DNA from: Pseudophaeobacter arcticus DSM 23566
Lineage (GTDB): Bacteria > Pseudomonadota > Alphaproteobacteria > Rhodobacterales > Rhodobacteraceae
Direction of reading: 5' to 3'
NCBI RefSeq assembly: GCF_000473205.1
Contig: NZ_KI421507.1
Coordinates: 1,027,934-1,091,933 of the forward strand
Length of the DNA stretch: 64,000 nt
Positions 30,557-38,463 of the stretch are shown piece by piece. The translations under genes and the position numbers were made by a program. Position 1 is the stretch's first letter, and every line of letters begins with the position of its first letter. Under the pieces are notes generated by a model that was not told where the DNA came from, searched no databases, and saw only the letters and a list, made by a program, of their open reading frames with translations.

Positions 30557-32223
30557 GCACTGATGAACGATTGATCTACCTTCCCCTTGGTGGGGCGGGC
30601 GAAATTGGCATGAATGCCTATGTCTATGGCTATGGCAAACCCGGCAAAGAGCGACTGATCCTGGTGGATCTGGGCGTTGCCTTCCCGGATATGGACAGCA
30701 CCCCAGGTGTTGATCTGATCATGCCTGACATCAGCTGGCTGCGCGAGCGCGTCGACCAGCTGGAAGCGATTTTTATCACCCATGGTCACGAGGACCATAT
30801 CGGGGCGGTATCGCATCTCTACAGCCAGCTGAACGTGCCGGTCTATGCCCGCGCCTTTACCGCCAATCTGGCCCGTCGCAAGATGGAAGAGCATGGCCAT
30901 GACCCGCTGGTGGTGAAAACCGTTGGCGCCTGGCCCGACGTGACCAAGCTGGGCCCCTTTACCGTGGGCTTTGCCCCTATGGCGCATTCGATTCCCGAAA
31001 GCGCTGGCCTGGTGATCGACAGCCCCGGTGGCCGCGTGGTGCACACTGGCGACTTCAAACTGGACCGCACTCCGCTGGTGGGCGAAGCCTTTGACCCTGA
31101 GATGTGGGCCGAGATCGCCAAACCGGGCATCAAGGCGTTGATCTGCGATTCGACCAATGTGTTTTCAAAAACACCTGGTCGCTCGGAATCTGATCTGCCC
31201 GACGAGATCACGCGCCTGATTGGCGAGGCCAAGGGCATGGTGGCCGCCACCACCTTTGCCTCCAACGTGGCGCGGGTGAAAACCCTGGCGGATGCCGGTA
31301 CCCGGGCAGGGCGCTCGGTTGTGTTGCTGGGGCGGGCCATGCTGCGCATGGTCGAAGCCGCCAAGGAAACCGGCGTGCTGAAGAATTTTCCAACGGTCTA
31401 TTCGCCCGAAGAAGCCAAGGATATGCCGCGCAACAACCTGATGCTGATCACCACTGGCAGCCAGGGCGAGCGCCGTGCGGCCTCGGCGCAGATGGCGCGG
31501 GGCAAGTATCGCGGCCTGGAGCTGAAAGAGGGAGATCTCTTCCTGTTCTCCTCCAAAACCATTCCCGGCAACGAACGCGGCGTGATCCGCATCATCAACC
31601 AGTTCTCGGAACGTGGTGTGGATGTTGTGGACGACAGCTCTGGTCTTTACCACGTCTCTGGCCATGCAAATGGTCCTGACCTGGAAGCGCTGCATGATCT
31701 GTTGCAACCGGCGATGCTGGTGCCCATGCATGGCGAACACCGCCACCTGCGTCAGCACGCCCGCCTGGGCGAGGCCAAGGGCATTCCCAGCATCGTTGCC
31801 GTCAACGGCATGATGCTGAACCTGTCCGGCAAACGTCCCTCGGTATTGGAATATATCGACACCGGCCGCACCTATCTGGATGGCTCGACCAAGATTGGCG
31901 CCATGGACGGTGTTGTTCGCGATCGTATCCGGATGGCTTTGAACGGGCATCTGGTTGTCACGCTGATCCTTGACGAAGAGGATGAGCCCCTGGGTGAGCC
32001 TTGGTGCGACATCAAGGGTCTGGCGGAAAACGGCAGCTCCAATGCGGCGCTGACTGAAGTGCTGGAAGAGGACCTGAACCAGTTCCTGATGCGGGCTGGG
32101 GCCAAGACGCTGAAAGACGATGACAAGTTGGAAGGTGAGTTGCGCCGGATTGCCCGTCAGTCTTGCCAGAACGAAATCGGCAAAAAGCCCGAAGTCACCG
32201 TGGTGATCAGCCGGATGCGCTAA
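30553..32223 (+). CDS. rnj: Ribonuclease J
   Basis: 556 aa, metallo-beta-lactamase/beta-CASP nuclease with 5'-3' exonuclease and endonuclease activity on RNA. The zinc motif HGHEDH is at residues 77-82 (His77, His79, Asp81, His82). Other visible motifs are HSIPESAGLVIDSPGG with HTGDFKLD near 165, TTGSQGE near 306 in the beta-CASP insert, and the HVSGHAN and MHGEHRHLRQH histidines near 375 and 397. A C-terminal domain of about 100 residues follows. A strong terminator ends the unit. Confidence 0.95.
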   Translation: MSTDERLIYLPLGGAGEIGMNAYVYGYGKPGKERLILVDLGVAFPDMDSTPGVDLIMPDISWLRERVDQLEAIFITHGHEDHIGAVSHLYSQLNVPVYARAFTANLARRKMEEHGHDPLVVKTVGAWPDVTKLGPFTVGFAPMAHSIPESAGLVIDSPGGRVVHTGDFKLDRTPLVGEAFDPEMWAEIAKPGIKALICDSTNVFSKTPGRSESDLPDEITRLIGEAKGMVAATTFASNVARVKTLADAGTRAGRSVVLLGRAMLRMVEAAKETGVLKNFPTVYSPEEAKDMPRNNLMLITTGSQGERRAASAQMARGKYRGLELKEGDLFLFSSKTIPGNERGVIRIINQFSERGVDVVDDSSGLYHVSGHANGPDLEALHDLLQPAMLVPMHGEHRHLRQHARLGEAKGIPSIVAVNGMMLNLSGKRPSVLEYIDTGRTYLDGSTKIGAMDGVVRDRIRMALNGHLVVTLILDEEDEPLGEPWCDIKGLAENGSSNAALTEVLEEDLNQFLMRAGAKTLKDDDKLEGELRRIARQSCQNEIGKKPEVTVVISRMR

Positions 32224-32240
32224 ACCCGCACTGTTATGAC

Positions 32241-32280
32241 AAAAAAAAACGCCTCGGCAGGATCTGCCGGGGCGTTTTTC
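32241..32280 (+). terminator. Strong rho-independent terminator after rnj
   Basis: A 16-bp stem (32245-32260 with 32264-32279, one G-T wobble) closes a 3-base loop; the stem ends in A and T runs, so it could work on both strands. Confidence 0.92.
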
Positions 32281-32335
32281 GTGAGTGGTGACAGAAAAAG
32301 TCACTTGGGGAATAAGATCCCTGTCGCGCTGCCTG

Positions 32336-32509
32336 TTAGGCGGTGCGGGGACGGTGCAGGAATGCAGCGAGTTTGTGGACCGCAAGGCTGATTCCGCGGC
32401 CCAGAGTACGAAATGCATCAGCCAGGGCTTGAGCACGCATTTCATGGGCGCGCGCCTCGATAGCTTGAATGTCTGCTGCGGTGAGGATTACGGGCTGGGC
32501 TTCGGTCAT
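32336..32509 (-). CDS. 57-aa small protein of the roseobacter short-ORF type
   Basis: ATG at 32509 to TAA at 32336 gives a 57-residue protein starting MTEAQPVILTAADIQAIEAR and ending in FLHRPRTA. The centre is an Ala/Arg/Glu-rich amphipathic helix (AIEARAHEMRAQALADAFRTLG) followed by a hydrophobic/basic tail. This resembles small Arg-rich proteins common in Rhodobacteraceae (DUF1127-like or RSP_7527-like; I cannot decide which). A TATAAA lies 17-22 bases upstream of the start. It is shorter than many gene finders report. Function unknown. Confidence 0.6.
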   Translation of the reverse strand: MTEAQPVILTAADIQAIEARAHEMRAQALADAFRTLGRGISLAVHKLAAFLHRPRTA

Positions 32510-32623
32510 CGGTTTCTCAGTTTATATTTTGTATTCGGATCACGTCTATCTAGTGGGGTTTGCGCCCTATTACATTGATCAAAGAAGCATTTCCGCCATG
32601 TCGGTGCTGCAAGCCTCGCTGCA

Positions 32624-32657
32624 AGAAAAAACGGCCGCCCCAATGGGACGACCGTTC
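32624..32657 (-). terminator. Terminator after rhlE
   Basis: On the minus strand, arms around AACGGTCGTCCC and GGGGCGGCCGTT (32630-32656 on the plus strand) pair with two mismatches and a 3-base loop, followed by a T-run (A-run at 32626-32631 on the plus strand). It lies 29 bases after the rhlE stop. Confidence 0.75.
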
Positions 32658-32684
32658 AAGTCATGTCTGTCTGTCAGGCAGGGC

Positions 32685-34340
32685 CTAGCCAGCGCGTCGC
32701 TCATCAAAGGAGAGGGCGATAAAGCTGGGCATGTGATCCCCCATGCCAACCACAGTGCGGTCATCACGACGTCCGCTCTGTTTGCTGCCACCACGTCCCC
32801 GGTTGGATTTGGAGCTTGAGGACGTCGACTGGGCAGCTGCCTCATCGGTCTTTTTGCTCGATGTGCGGCCGGAGGAGCGAGAGCGTCCTTCGGATTTGCT
32901 GCTGTCAGCCTGGCGGGTATCAGACTGGCGGGTATCAGACTGGCGCGTGTCGGATTTGCGCTTGTCGGACTGCACGGCCTCAGACTGCACTGCCTCAGCC
33001 AGTACCGCCTCGGGCTGATCGGCCACGGCTGCGACAACATCCACCTCTGTGGCCTCGACCGCGACGGCGTCTGGTGCAGCGGCTTCGGCAGAAGCCTTGC
33101 TCCGCGAGGATTTCCCGCGTGTGCTGGTTTCAGGTTTGGCGGTTTTCTCAGAAGGCTTCTTGGCGGCGCTGCGCTTGGCAGGTTCTGCCTTTTTCACCGG
33201 GTTCTCCAACCGGCTGATTTCCTTCTGCAACAGGTTTTCAACAGCGGCGAGCGCCTTTTCATCCCGGCTAGAGCAGATGGTGATCGCCTTGCCTTCACGG
33301 CCCGCGCGGCCAGTCCGGCCAATCCGGTGCACATAGTCTTCGGGATGTCCGGGGACGTCAAAGTTGAACACATGGCTGACGCTTGGCACATCAAGCCCAC
33401 GCGCGGCCACATCGGAGGCTACAAGAATACGCAGTTGGCCATCGCGGAACCCATCAAGGGTCTTGGTGCGCTGGCTCTGGTCCAGATCGCCATGGATCGG
33501 CGCGGCATCATAGCCGTATTTCTTGAGCGACTTGGAAACGATATCCACATCCGTTTTCCGGTTGCAGAAAATAATGGCGTTGGTCAGCTTGTCGCCTTCG
33601 CCGTCGATCAGCGCGCGCAGAGCTGTACGTTTTTCGCTGGCTTCACGATCTTTGCGTGAGGCTTTGAACAAAACAACGTGCTGCTCAATGGTTTCAGAGG
33701 CGCTGGCCTGACGGGCCACTTCGATTCGCTCTGGTGCCGACAGGAACGTATTGGTGATCCGCTCGATCTCAGGCGCCATGGTGGCCGAGAAGAACAGGGT
33801 CTGGCGGGTAAAGGGGGTCAGCGAGAAGATCCGCTCGATATCCGGAATAAAGCCCATGTCGAGCATCCGGTCCGCTTCATCCACAACCATGATCTGCACG
33901 CCGGTCAGCAACAGCTTGCCGCGTTCGAAATGATCCAGCAGACGGCCAGGGGTGGCAATCAGAACATCCACGCCTTTGTCGATCAGCTGGTCTTGTTCCT
34001 TAAAGCTGACACCGCCAATAAGCAGCGCCTTGGTGAGCTTCAAGTGCTTGGTATAAGTATCAAAATTCTCGGCCACCTGGGCGGCCAGCTCACGCGTGGG
34101 GCACAGAACCAGGCTGCGCGGCATGCGGGCGCGGGCGCGGCCACGGGCCAGCATGGTGATCATTGGCAGGGTGAAAGAGGCCGTTTTGCCGGTGCCGGTT
34201 TGGGCAATACCAAGCACATCACGGCCTTCAAGCGCGGGCGGAATCGCACCCGCCTGGATTGGAGTGGGGGTTTCGTACCCGGCCTCTTCGATAGCTTTGA
34301 GGACCTTTGGGTTCAGATTCAGATCGGTAAATTTTGTCAT
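32685..34340 (-). CDS. rhlE: DEAD-box ATP-dependent RNA helicase, RhlE type
   Basis: 551 aa. All helicase motifs are visible: FTDLNLNPKVLKAIEEAGY and TPIQ (Q motif), AQTGTGKT, PTRELA, TPGRLLD, DEAD, SAT, and HRIGRTGRAG in the second RecA domain. It unwinds short RNA duplexes in ribosome assembly or RNA decay. The tail from about residue 390 is a disordered Lys/Ala/Ser/Gln stretch with 5-residue repeats and ends in RGRGGSKQSGRRDD. The start at 34340 (MTKFTDLNL) is chosen by homology; the frame is open for 36 further codons upstream. Confidence 0.94.
   Translation of the reverse strand: MTKFTDLNLNPKVLKAIEEAGYETPTPIQAGAIPPALEGRDVLGIAQTGTGKTASFTLPMITMLARGRARARMPRSLVLCPTRELAAQVAENFDTYTKHLKLTKALLIGGVSFKEQDQLIDKGVDVLIATPGRLLDHFERGKLLLTGVQIMVVDEADRMLDMGFIPDIERIFSLTPFTRQTLFFSATMAPEIERITNTFLSAPERIEVARQASASETIEQHVVLFKASRKDREASEKRTALRALIDGEGDKLTNAIIFCNRKTDVDIVSKSLKKYGYDAAPIHGDLDQSQRTKTLDGFRDGQLRILVASDVAARGLDVPSVSHVFNFDVPGHPEDYVHRIGRTGRAGREGKAITICSSRDEKALAAVENLLQKEISRLENPVKKAEPAKRSAAKKPSEKTAKPETSTRGKSSRSKASAEAAAPDAVAVEATEVDVVAAVADQPEAVLAEAVQSEAVQSDKRKSDTRQSDTRQSDTRQADSSKSEGRSRSSGRTSSKKTDEAAAQSTSSSSKSNRGRGGSKQSGRRDDRTVVGMGDHMPSFIALSFDERRAG
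32910..32999 (-). repeat. 15-bp tandem repeats in the rhlE tail
   Basis: Six consecutive 15-bp units encode pentapeptides of the type SDTRQ (three near-identical copies), SDKRK and SEAVQ. The first two units (32910-32924, 32925-32939) are identical. Being in-frame and in a disordered tail, copy number can change without loss of function. Confidence 0.8.
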
Positions 34341-34470
34341 ATGCGTCCGTTTATGCGGACACTGATTTGGCCCGCGCGTGTTTTGACAAAGCTGGGTCCG
34401 CAAAGACATGCGGTGTGACAGCATCCAGCTTTGAGGGGGACATAGCAAAATCTGGTCGAGTGGTCAATTA

Positions 34471-34498
34471 TTGGCTGGGTTTAAGTGCTTGCTACACT
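34471..34498 (+). promoter_or_regulatory. Predicted sigma-70-type promoter for a small RNA
   Basis: TTGGCT (34471-34476) and TACACT (34493-34498), 16 bases apart, with TG one base before the -10 (extended -10 form). Transcription would start near 34505. No gene on this strand lies downstream before a terminator. Confidence 0.45.
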
Positions 34499-34504
34499 TG
34501 GCGA

Positions 34505-34577
34505 GAAAGCGCCGCCTTTGCGAGACGTCAGAACGCCGGGGTCTGTGATGCGACAGGGGCAAAGCGTGCCCCTTTTT
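34505..34577 (+). ncRNA. Candidate small RNA, about 73 nt
   Basis: The stretch between the predicted promoter and a plus-strand terminator. The terminator has arms GGGGCA (34556-34561) and TGCCCC (34567-34572), a 5-base loop and TTTTT (34573-34577). Flanking genes rhlE (start 34340) and the glycosyltransferase (stop 34599) are both on the other strand, so this signal pair serves neither. CTTTGC at 34516-34521 can pair with GCAAAG at 34559-34564 and would compete with the terminator stem. I recognise no known RNA family. Confidence 0.42.
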
Positions 34578-34598
34578 GCCTGGCAGCGCTGCAGCAGG

Positions 34599-35582
34599 TC
34601 AGCCAAAAGCGGGGAAATGTTTGCGGCGAGATGCAGCAAGGTTCAAGTCCCGGATCCGTAGCAGCCCCTCTGCGGTCAGTCGCGCCCGCAGCGCGGGGCT
34701 GTCGTTGCAGATCTCATCATAGAAGGCGCGCAATCCGGCCTCACCCTCTTCGGCTTCGATCATGTTCAGCAGATCATGTTTGGACAGGCCGCCGCGATCA
34801 AGCGGCCGCGCCGGCGACAGCCCCGCGCGGTATGACCCCTGGGACAGACGAAAACGGTAGTGGCTGAGCCAATGCTGCCAATCCGGTGCATGGAAATGGC
34901 ACAGGTCGACGTCCGGCAGCTCTTGTGCGCCGGGGTTTTCAATGTCGTCGCCCCCCGCCGGGTCTTTTTGAAAGACGTTGTGGATACGCAGGGAGATATT
35001 GGCCAGCCCGGTGCGCACAAAGATCTTTCCCTGAACATGGCTGAGAAACCCGCCCTTCAGATGCTCGCCAAACCTTGGATAGAGACGGCCAACCGTGCCG
35101 CCTTGCTCCGGGCCGCTGGGGATGTGGCCTTTGAAGGCGGTGCCGTCACCGGACAGTGCCTCGATGGGGCGGGCGCGGGCGCAGAGCGTGGTTATCGGCA
35201 GGGCGTTCAGGATCTCACCGATGGGCCTGTCAGCCCAGAGGAATTCGTCGACGTCGATATGGGCCAGCCAGTCCAGATCCCCGGCCTGACGCCGGTAGGC
35301 GCGGGTGGCATTCTGGCTTTGACGCATCTGGTGTTTTTCCGGCCTGCCGGTTTTCTTGCGTCTTTGCCACCAGGAGGCATCATCGCAATCAAACACCCGG
35401 ATTTTTGGGTGGGCTTTCAGCAGCGGGCGGGCCTCGGGGCAGGGGGTGTCCAGGTAGATAAACAGACGGTGGGCACCAATCTCCAGATGATAGGCGGCAA
35501 AGGTCAGGATATCCTCGGCGGGGGCCTTGATGGTGCTGACAATGCCCCATTTTGCCTTTTGTGTTGGTGTCCTGTCGGCCAT
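34599..35582 (-). CDS. Glycosyltransferase family 2-like protein
   Basis: 327 aa, soluble. The N-terminal part KWGIVSTIKAPAEDILTFAAYHLEIGAHRLFIYLD and the DxD-type motif WLAHIDVDEFLW near residue 107 fit the glycosyltransferase family 2 subgroup (Glyco_tranf_2_4, also called DUF23-like) that transfers sugars from nucleotide sugars to surface polymers. HVQGKIFVR and LCHFHAPDW in the second half are typical of that subgroup. There are no polysaccharide genes nearby. The start follows an unusual repeat array. Acceptor and donor are unknown. Confidence 0.8.
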   Translation of the reverse strand: MADRTPTQKAKWGIVSTIKAPAEDILTFAAYHLEIGAHRLFIYLDTPCPEARPLLKAHPKIRVFDCDDASWWQRRKKTGRPEKHQMRQSQNATRAYRRQAGDLDWLAHIDVDEFLWADRPIGEILNALPITTLCARARPIEALSGDGTAFKGHIPSGPEQGGTVGRLYPRFGEHLKGGFLSHVQGKIFVRTGLANISLRIHNVFQKDPAGGDDIENPGAQELPDVDLCHFHAPDWQHWLSHYRFRLSQGSYRAGLSPARPLDRGGLSKHDLLNMIEAEEGEAGLRAFYDEICNDSPALRARLTAEGLLRIRDLNLAASRRKHFPAFG

Positions 35583-35598
35583 GGAGTCCTGCCTTTTG

Positions 35599-35646
35599 CC
35601 TGTGCTTGCGGCTTGCCTGTGCTTGCGGCAGACCTGTGCTTGCGGC
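35599..35646. repeat. Three direct repeats of a 14-base sequence at 17-bp spacing
   Basis: CCTGTGCTTGCGGC occurs three times without change at 35599, 35616 and 35633, separated by TTG and AGA. It starts 17 bases upstream of the glycosyltransferase start codon, so it lies in the promoter or leader. Confidence 0.85.
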
Positions 35647-35723
35647 GATAATGCAATTGGATCAGCAGATTAGTCCAGAGCCGGTTTGCAGCCTGGGCCG
35701 GGGCGGCAGTCTGCAAGATATTG

Positions 35724-35757
35724 CAAAGAAAAGGGCGGCCTCCCAAGAGGCCGCCCA
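35724..35757 (-). terminator. Rho-independent terminator after prfC
   Basis: GGGCGGCCTC (35733-35742) and GAGGCCGCCC (35747-35756) form a perfect 10-bp stem with a 4-base loop; on the minus strand it is followed by a T-rich run (A-rich 35726-35732). It lies 29 bases after the prfC stop. Confidence 0.9.
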
Positions 35758-35785
35758 GACTGGATTTCAGTCTCACAAGACTGGC

Positions 35786-37393
35786 TTAGACCATCATTTC
35801 CTTGGTGGCTGTCAGTTTTAGATCTGGGTAGTCGCGCTCGACCCGGTCGATATCCCACTGCAAACGCGTCAGATAGACGATATCGCCGTCATGGTCATAG
35901 GCGATATGCTGTTTGTTGGCTTCGACAAACTTATCAAGCGCCTGCTTGGCACCGCTGACCCAGCGGGCCGAGGTGAACTGGGAGTTGTCAAACCGCACTG
36001 GCAGGCCGTATTCCAGCTCGATCCGGCTGGCCAGAACCTCAAACTGCAAGGCGCCAACCACGCCGACGATAAAGCCGGAGCCAATCGAGGGCTTAAAGAC
36101 CTTGGCAGCGCCTTCTTCGGCAAATTGCATCAGCGCCTTTTCCAGATGCTTGGCCTTCATCGGATCGCCCGCGCGCACGCCCTGCAACAGTTCCGGCGCA
36201 AAGGAGGGGATGCCCGAGACCCGCAGGGCTTCGCCTTCGGTCAGGGTGTCGCCAATGCGCAGCTGGCCGTGGTTGGGGATACCGATGATATCGCCGGCCC
36301 AGGCTTCTTCGGCCAATTCACGGTCCGAGGCGAGAAACAGCACCGGGTTGGAGATCGCCATCGGCTTTTTGGTGCGCACATGGGTCAGTTTCATGCCGCG
36401 TTTGAAATGGCCTGAGGCCATGCGCACAAAGGCCACCCGGTCGCGGTGCTTGGGATCCATATTGGCCTGCACCTTAAAGACAAAGCCGGTGACTTTTTTC
36501 TCTTCGGGGGCGATTTTGCGCGGTTGCGCGGTCTGCACCTGGGGTTCGGGGCCATAGGCGCCGATCCCGTCCATCAGCTCTTTGACGCCAAAGGAGTTGA
36601 TCGCCGAGCCAAACCAGATTGGCGTCATATGGCCTTCGAGCACCGCCTGCGGATCCAGCTTGGGCAGCAGTTCGCGGGCCATCTCGACCTCTTCGAGCAG
36701 CTTTTCCAGCAGATGCGCGGGCACATGTTCCACCAGCTTGGGATCGTCCAGACCCTCGATGGCGATGCTTTCGGCCACTTTGTTGCGGTCGGCGCGATCC
36801 ATCAGCTCCAGCCGGTCGCGCAGCATGTCGTAACAGCCGATGAAATCACGCCCCACCCCGATGGGCCAGGTTGCCGGGGTCACGTCGATGGCCAGGTTTT
36901 CCTGGATTTCGTCGATGATTTCAAATGTGTCGCGGCTTTCGCGGTCCATCTTGTTACAAAAGGTCAGGATCGGCAGGTCGCGCAGACGGCAGACTTCAAA
37001 CAGCTTTTGCGTCTGGCTCTCGACGCCCTTGGCACCATCAATCACCATCACGGCCGCATCCACCGCCGTCAGGGTGCGATAGGTGTCTTCCGAGAAATCA
37101 GAGTGACCGGGGGTATCCACCAGATTGAAGCGATAGCCATCAAAATCAAAGGACATTGCCGAGGCGGAAACCGAAATCCCGCGATCCTTTTCCATCTGCA
37201 TGAAATCGGAGCGGGTCCGCCGGGCTTCGCCCTTGGCGCGCACTTGCCCAGCCATCTGAATCGCACCGCCATAAAGCAGGAACTTTTCAGTCAGCGTGGT
37301 TTTCCCCGCATCCGGGTGCGAGATGATCGCAAAGGTGCGGCGCCGCGCGATTTCGGGCGGCAGGTCTGGGCGGTTTGCAGCGGTATCCAACAT
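35786..37393 (-). CDS. prfC: Peptide chain release factor 3
   Basis: 535 aa translational GTPase that recycles RF1/RF2 from the ribosome. G motifs are visible: SHPDAGKTTLTEK (G1) near residue 25, DRGISVSASAM (G2), DTPGHSDF (G3) and NKMD (G4). The region TGFVFKVQANMDPKHRDRVAFVRMASG is domain II, and VVGALQFEVLASRIELEYG is the RF3-specific third domain. The start MLDTAANRPDLPPEIARRRTFA is chosen by family length; the frame is open 73 codons upstream through a tandem repeat but with no conserved sequence. Confidence 0.95.
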   Translation of the reverse strand: MLDTAANRPDLPPEIARRRTFAIISHPDAGKTTLTEKFLLYGGAIQMAGQVRAKGEARRTRSDFMQMEKDRGISVSASAMSFDFDGYRFNLVDTPGHSDFSEDTYRTLTAVDAAVMVIDGAKGVESQTQKLFEVCRLRDLPILTFCNKMDRESRDTFEIIDEIQENLAIDVTPATWPIGVGRDFIGCYDMLRDRLELMDRADRNKVAESIAIEGLDDPKLVEHVPAHLLEKLLEEVEMARELLPKLDPQAVLEGHMTPIWFGSAINSFGVKELMDGIGAYGPEPQVQTAQPRKIAPEEKKVTGFVFKVQANMDPKHRDRVAFVRMASGHFKRGMKLTHVRTKKPMAISNPVLFLASDRELAEEAWAGDIIGIPNHGQLRIGDTLTEGEALRVSGIPSFAPELLQGVRAGDPMKAKHLEKALMQFAEEGAAKVFKPSIGSGFIVGVVGALQFEVLASRIELEYGLPVRFDNSQFTSARWVSGAKQALDKFVEANKQHIAYDHDGDIVYLTRLQWDIDRVERDYPDLKLTATKEMMV

Positions 37394-37519
37394 GGCATTG
37401 CCTCTAGCCAGAAACGGATTGGGAGGCAAGGAAAACAGCGGCGGACTTTGGTGCAGCCGTCGTAGCGCTCCGGTCGCCGTCCTGTACAGGGGCTGTGCCT
37501 CCTTTGGCATTGGTTCTGC

Positions 37520-37571
37520 CCAGTTTGTTTGTCCAGTCTGTCTGCCCAGTCTGTCTGCCCGGTCTGGCGGG
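37520..37571. repeat. 13-bp tandem repeat array, about 4 units, in the prfC upstream region
   Basis: Units are CCAGTTTGTTTGT (37520), CCAGTCTGTCTGC (37533 and 37546, identical) and CCGGTCTGGCGGG (37559). A 13-bp period cannot be coding. The last unit differs by one base from a unit of the array at 52.3 kb. Confidence 0.85.
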
Positions 37572-37722
37572 CAGCGCTGGACGGTGTCGCACAGTCGACG
37601 AACGGATTGCAAAGGGCCATTGTCAGATTTGGTTAGAGTTAATGTAAAATTTGGTTACTATTAGAGACATATTTGCCATCTGGCAGGTCGGCGAGTGTTT
37701 TTGTGTCCAAAGGAAGTAGTGA

Positions 37723-38463
37723 GTGAAGCGACTTGAACCCAGCAATCTCTATTCCATTCTGGATGCTGTTGGCATGGCCGTTATTGTGTTGGAAGTCGGC
37801 GACGATGGGATACCCCGATATGTGGCGATGAACCAGCGCTCGCGGGACGCTACAAAGCTGTCTGAGGAAGATTGGTTTGGCAAAACAGCTTTGGAGATAT
37901 TTGGAGGAACCACAGGAGAGCATGCGCTTGCCCTGCATTTGGGCGTGGTGCGGTCTGAACAGGAAACCACCTACGAAATCCATTTGCCGTCTGTTCACAA
38001 CACGCTTCATATTCGTACGACAATGACCCCCGTGTTTGATGCCGCTGGCAAGCTGACTCACCTTGTGGGGTCATCCGCCGATATAACGTCGGAGCGTGAA
38101 CGCGACGCTGCCTTGGAACTTACCAAGATTGCCAAGGAAAAGGCGGAGGACGCGAGCCAGGCTAAGGAGAGGTTTCTGGCGGAGATGAGCCATGAGATCA
38201 GGACGCCGATGAATGGAATTCTGGGTCTTTGTGAATTGTTGAAAGAAACCAAACTGGACGACGAGCAGACCCTCTTTGCAAATACTATTTTAAGCTCGAC
38301 CACTGCGCTGCTGGAAATGATCAATGAGGTTCTGGATTTTGCCAAGATCAAGGCGAACAAGGTCTCATTACATTACGAACCCTTTGTATTGCGGGATCTT
38401 ATTGATGAAATCAGGGTGCTTCTTTCTGCTAAGACCTCCTACAAGGGGTTGGGTTTTTTGTAA
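37723..38463 (+). CDS. Hybrid sensor histidine kinase, first frame: PAS and HisKA
   Basis: 246 aa. Residues about 10-125 are a PAS sensor domain (SILDAVGMAVIVLE ... GSSADITSERERDAA). A coiled linker follows, then the dimerisation and phosphoacceptor domain FLAEMSHEIRTPMNGILGL with His157. No membrane segment or signal peptide is seen, so the kinase is cytoplasmic. The frame ends at TAA 38461-38463, in the middle of the region that leads to the ATPase domain. The ATPase and receiver domains continue in the -1 frame immediately after a T6 run. Start is GTG with AGGAAG upstream. Confidence 0.8.
   Translation: MKRLEPSNLYSILDAVGMAVIVLEVGDDGIPRYVAMNQRSRDATKLSEEDWFGKTALEIFGGTTGEHALALHLGVVRSEQETTYEIHLPSVHNTLHIRTTMTPVFDAAGKLTHLVGSSADITSERERDAALELTKIAKEKAEDASQAKERFLAEMSHEIRTPMNGILGLCELLKETKLDDEQTLFANTILSSTTALLEMINEVLDFAKIKANKVSLHYEPFVLRDLIDEIRVLLSAKTSYKGLGFL
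38454..38460 (+). promoter_or_regulatory. Slippery heptamer T TTT TTG at the frame switch
   Basis: In the zero frame the codons are GGT TTT TTG followed directly by TAA. A -1 slip on T TTT TTG gives TTT TTT GTA AAT TAC and joins the two kinase halves (FFVNYPETVPAVFIGDASK) without any gap. AAGGGG at 38443-38448 is a ribosome-binding-like sequence just upstream, and a weak 5-bp hairpin (38475-38488) follows. An alternative is a real or sequencing loss of one T from a T7 run. Confidence 0.6.

Noticed and set aside
34341..34448. N-terminal extension of RhlE
   Set aside because: The extra 36 residues are Cys/Arg-rich and unlike DEAD-box N-termini; MTKFTDLNL is the usual start.
34334..34867. Plus-strand open frame through the rhlE-glycosyltransferase gap
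   Set aside because: It runs through the candidate promoter and terminator and into the antisense of the glycosyltransferase; its sequence is low-complexity.
37394..37612. N-terminal extension of release factor 3
   Set aside because: The extra 73 residues are read through a 13-bp tandem repeat and have no counterpart in the family.
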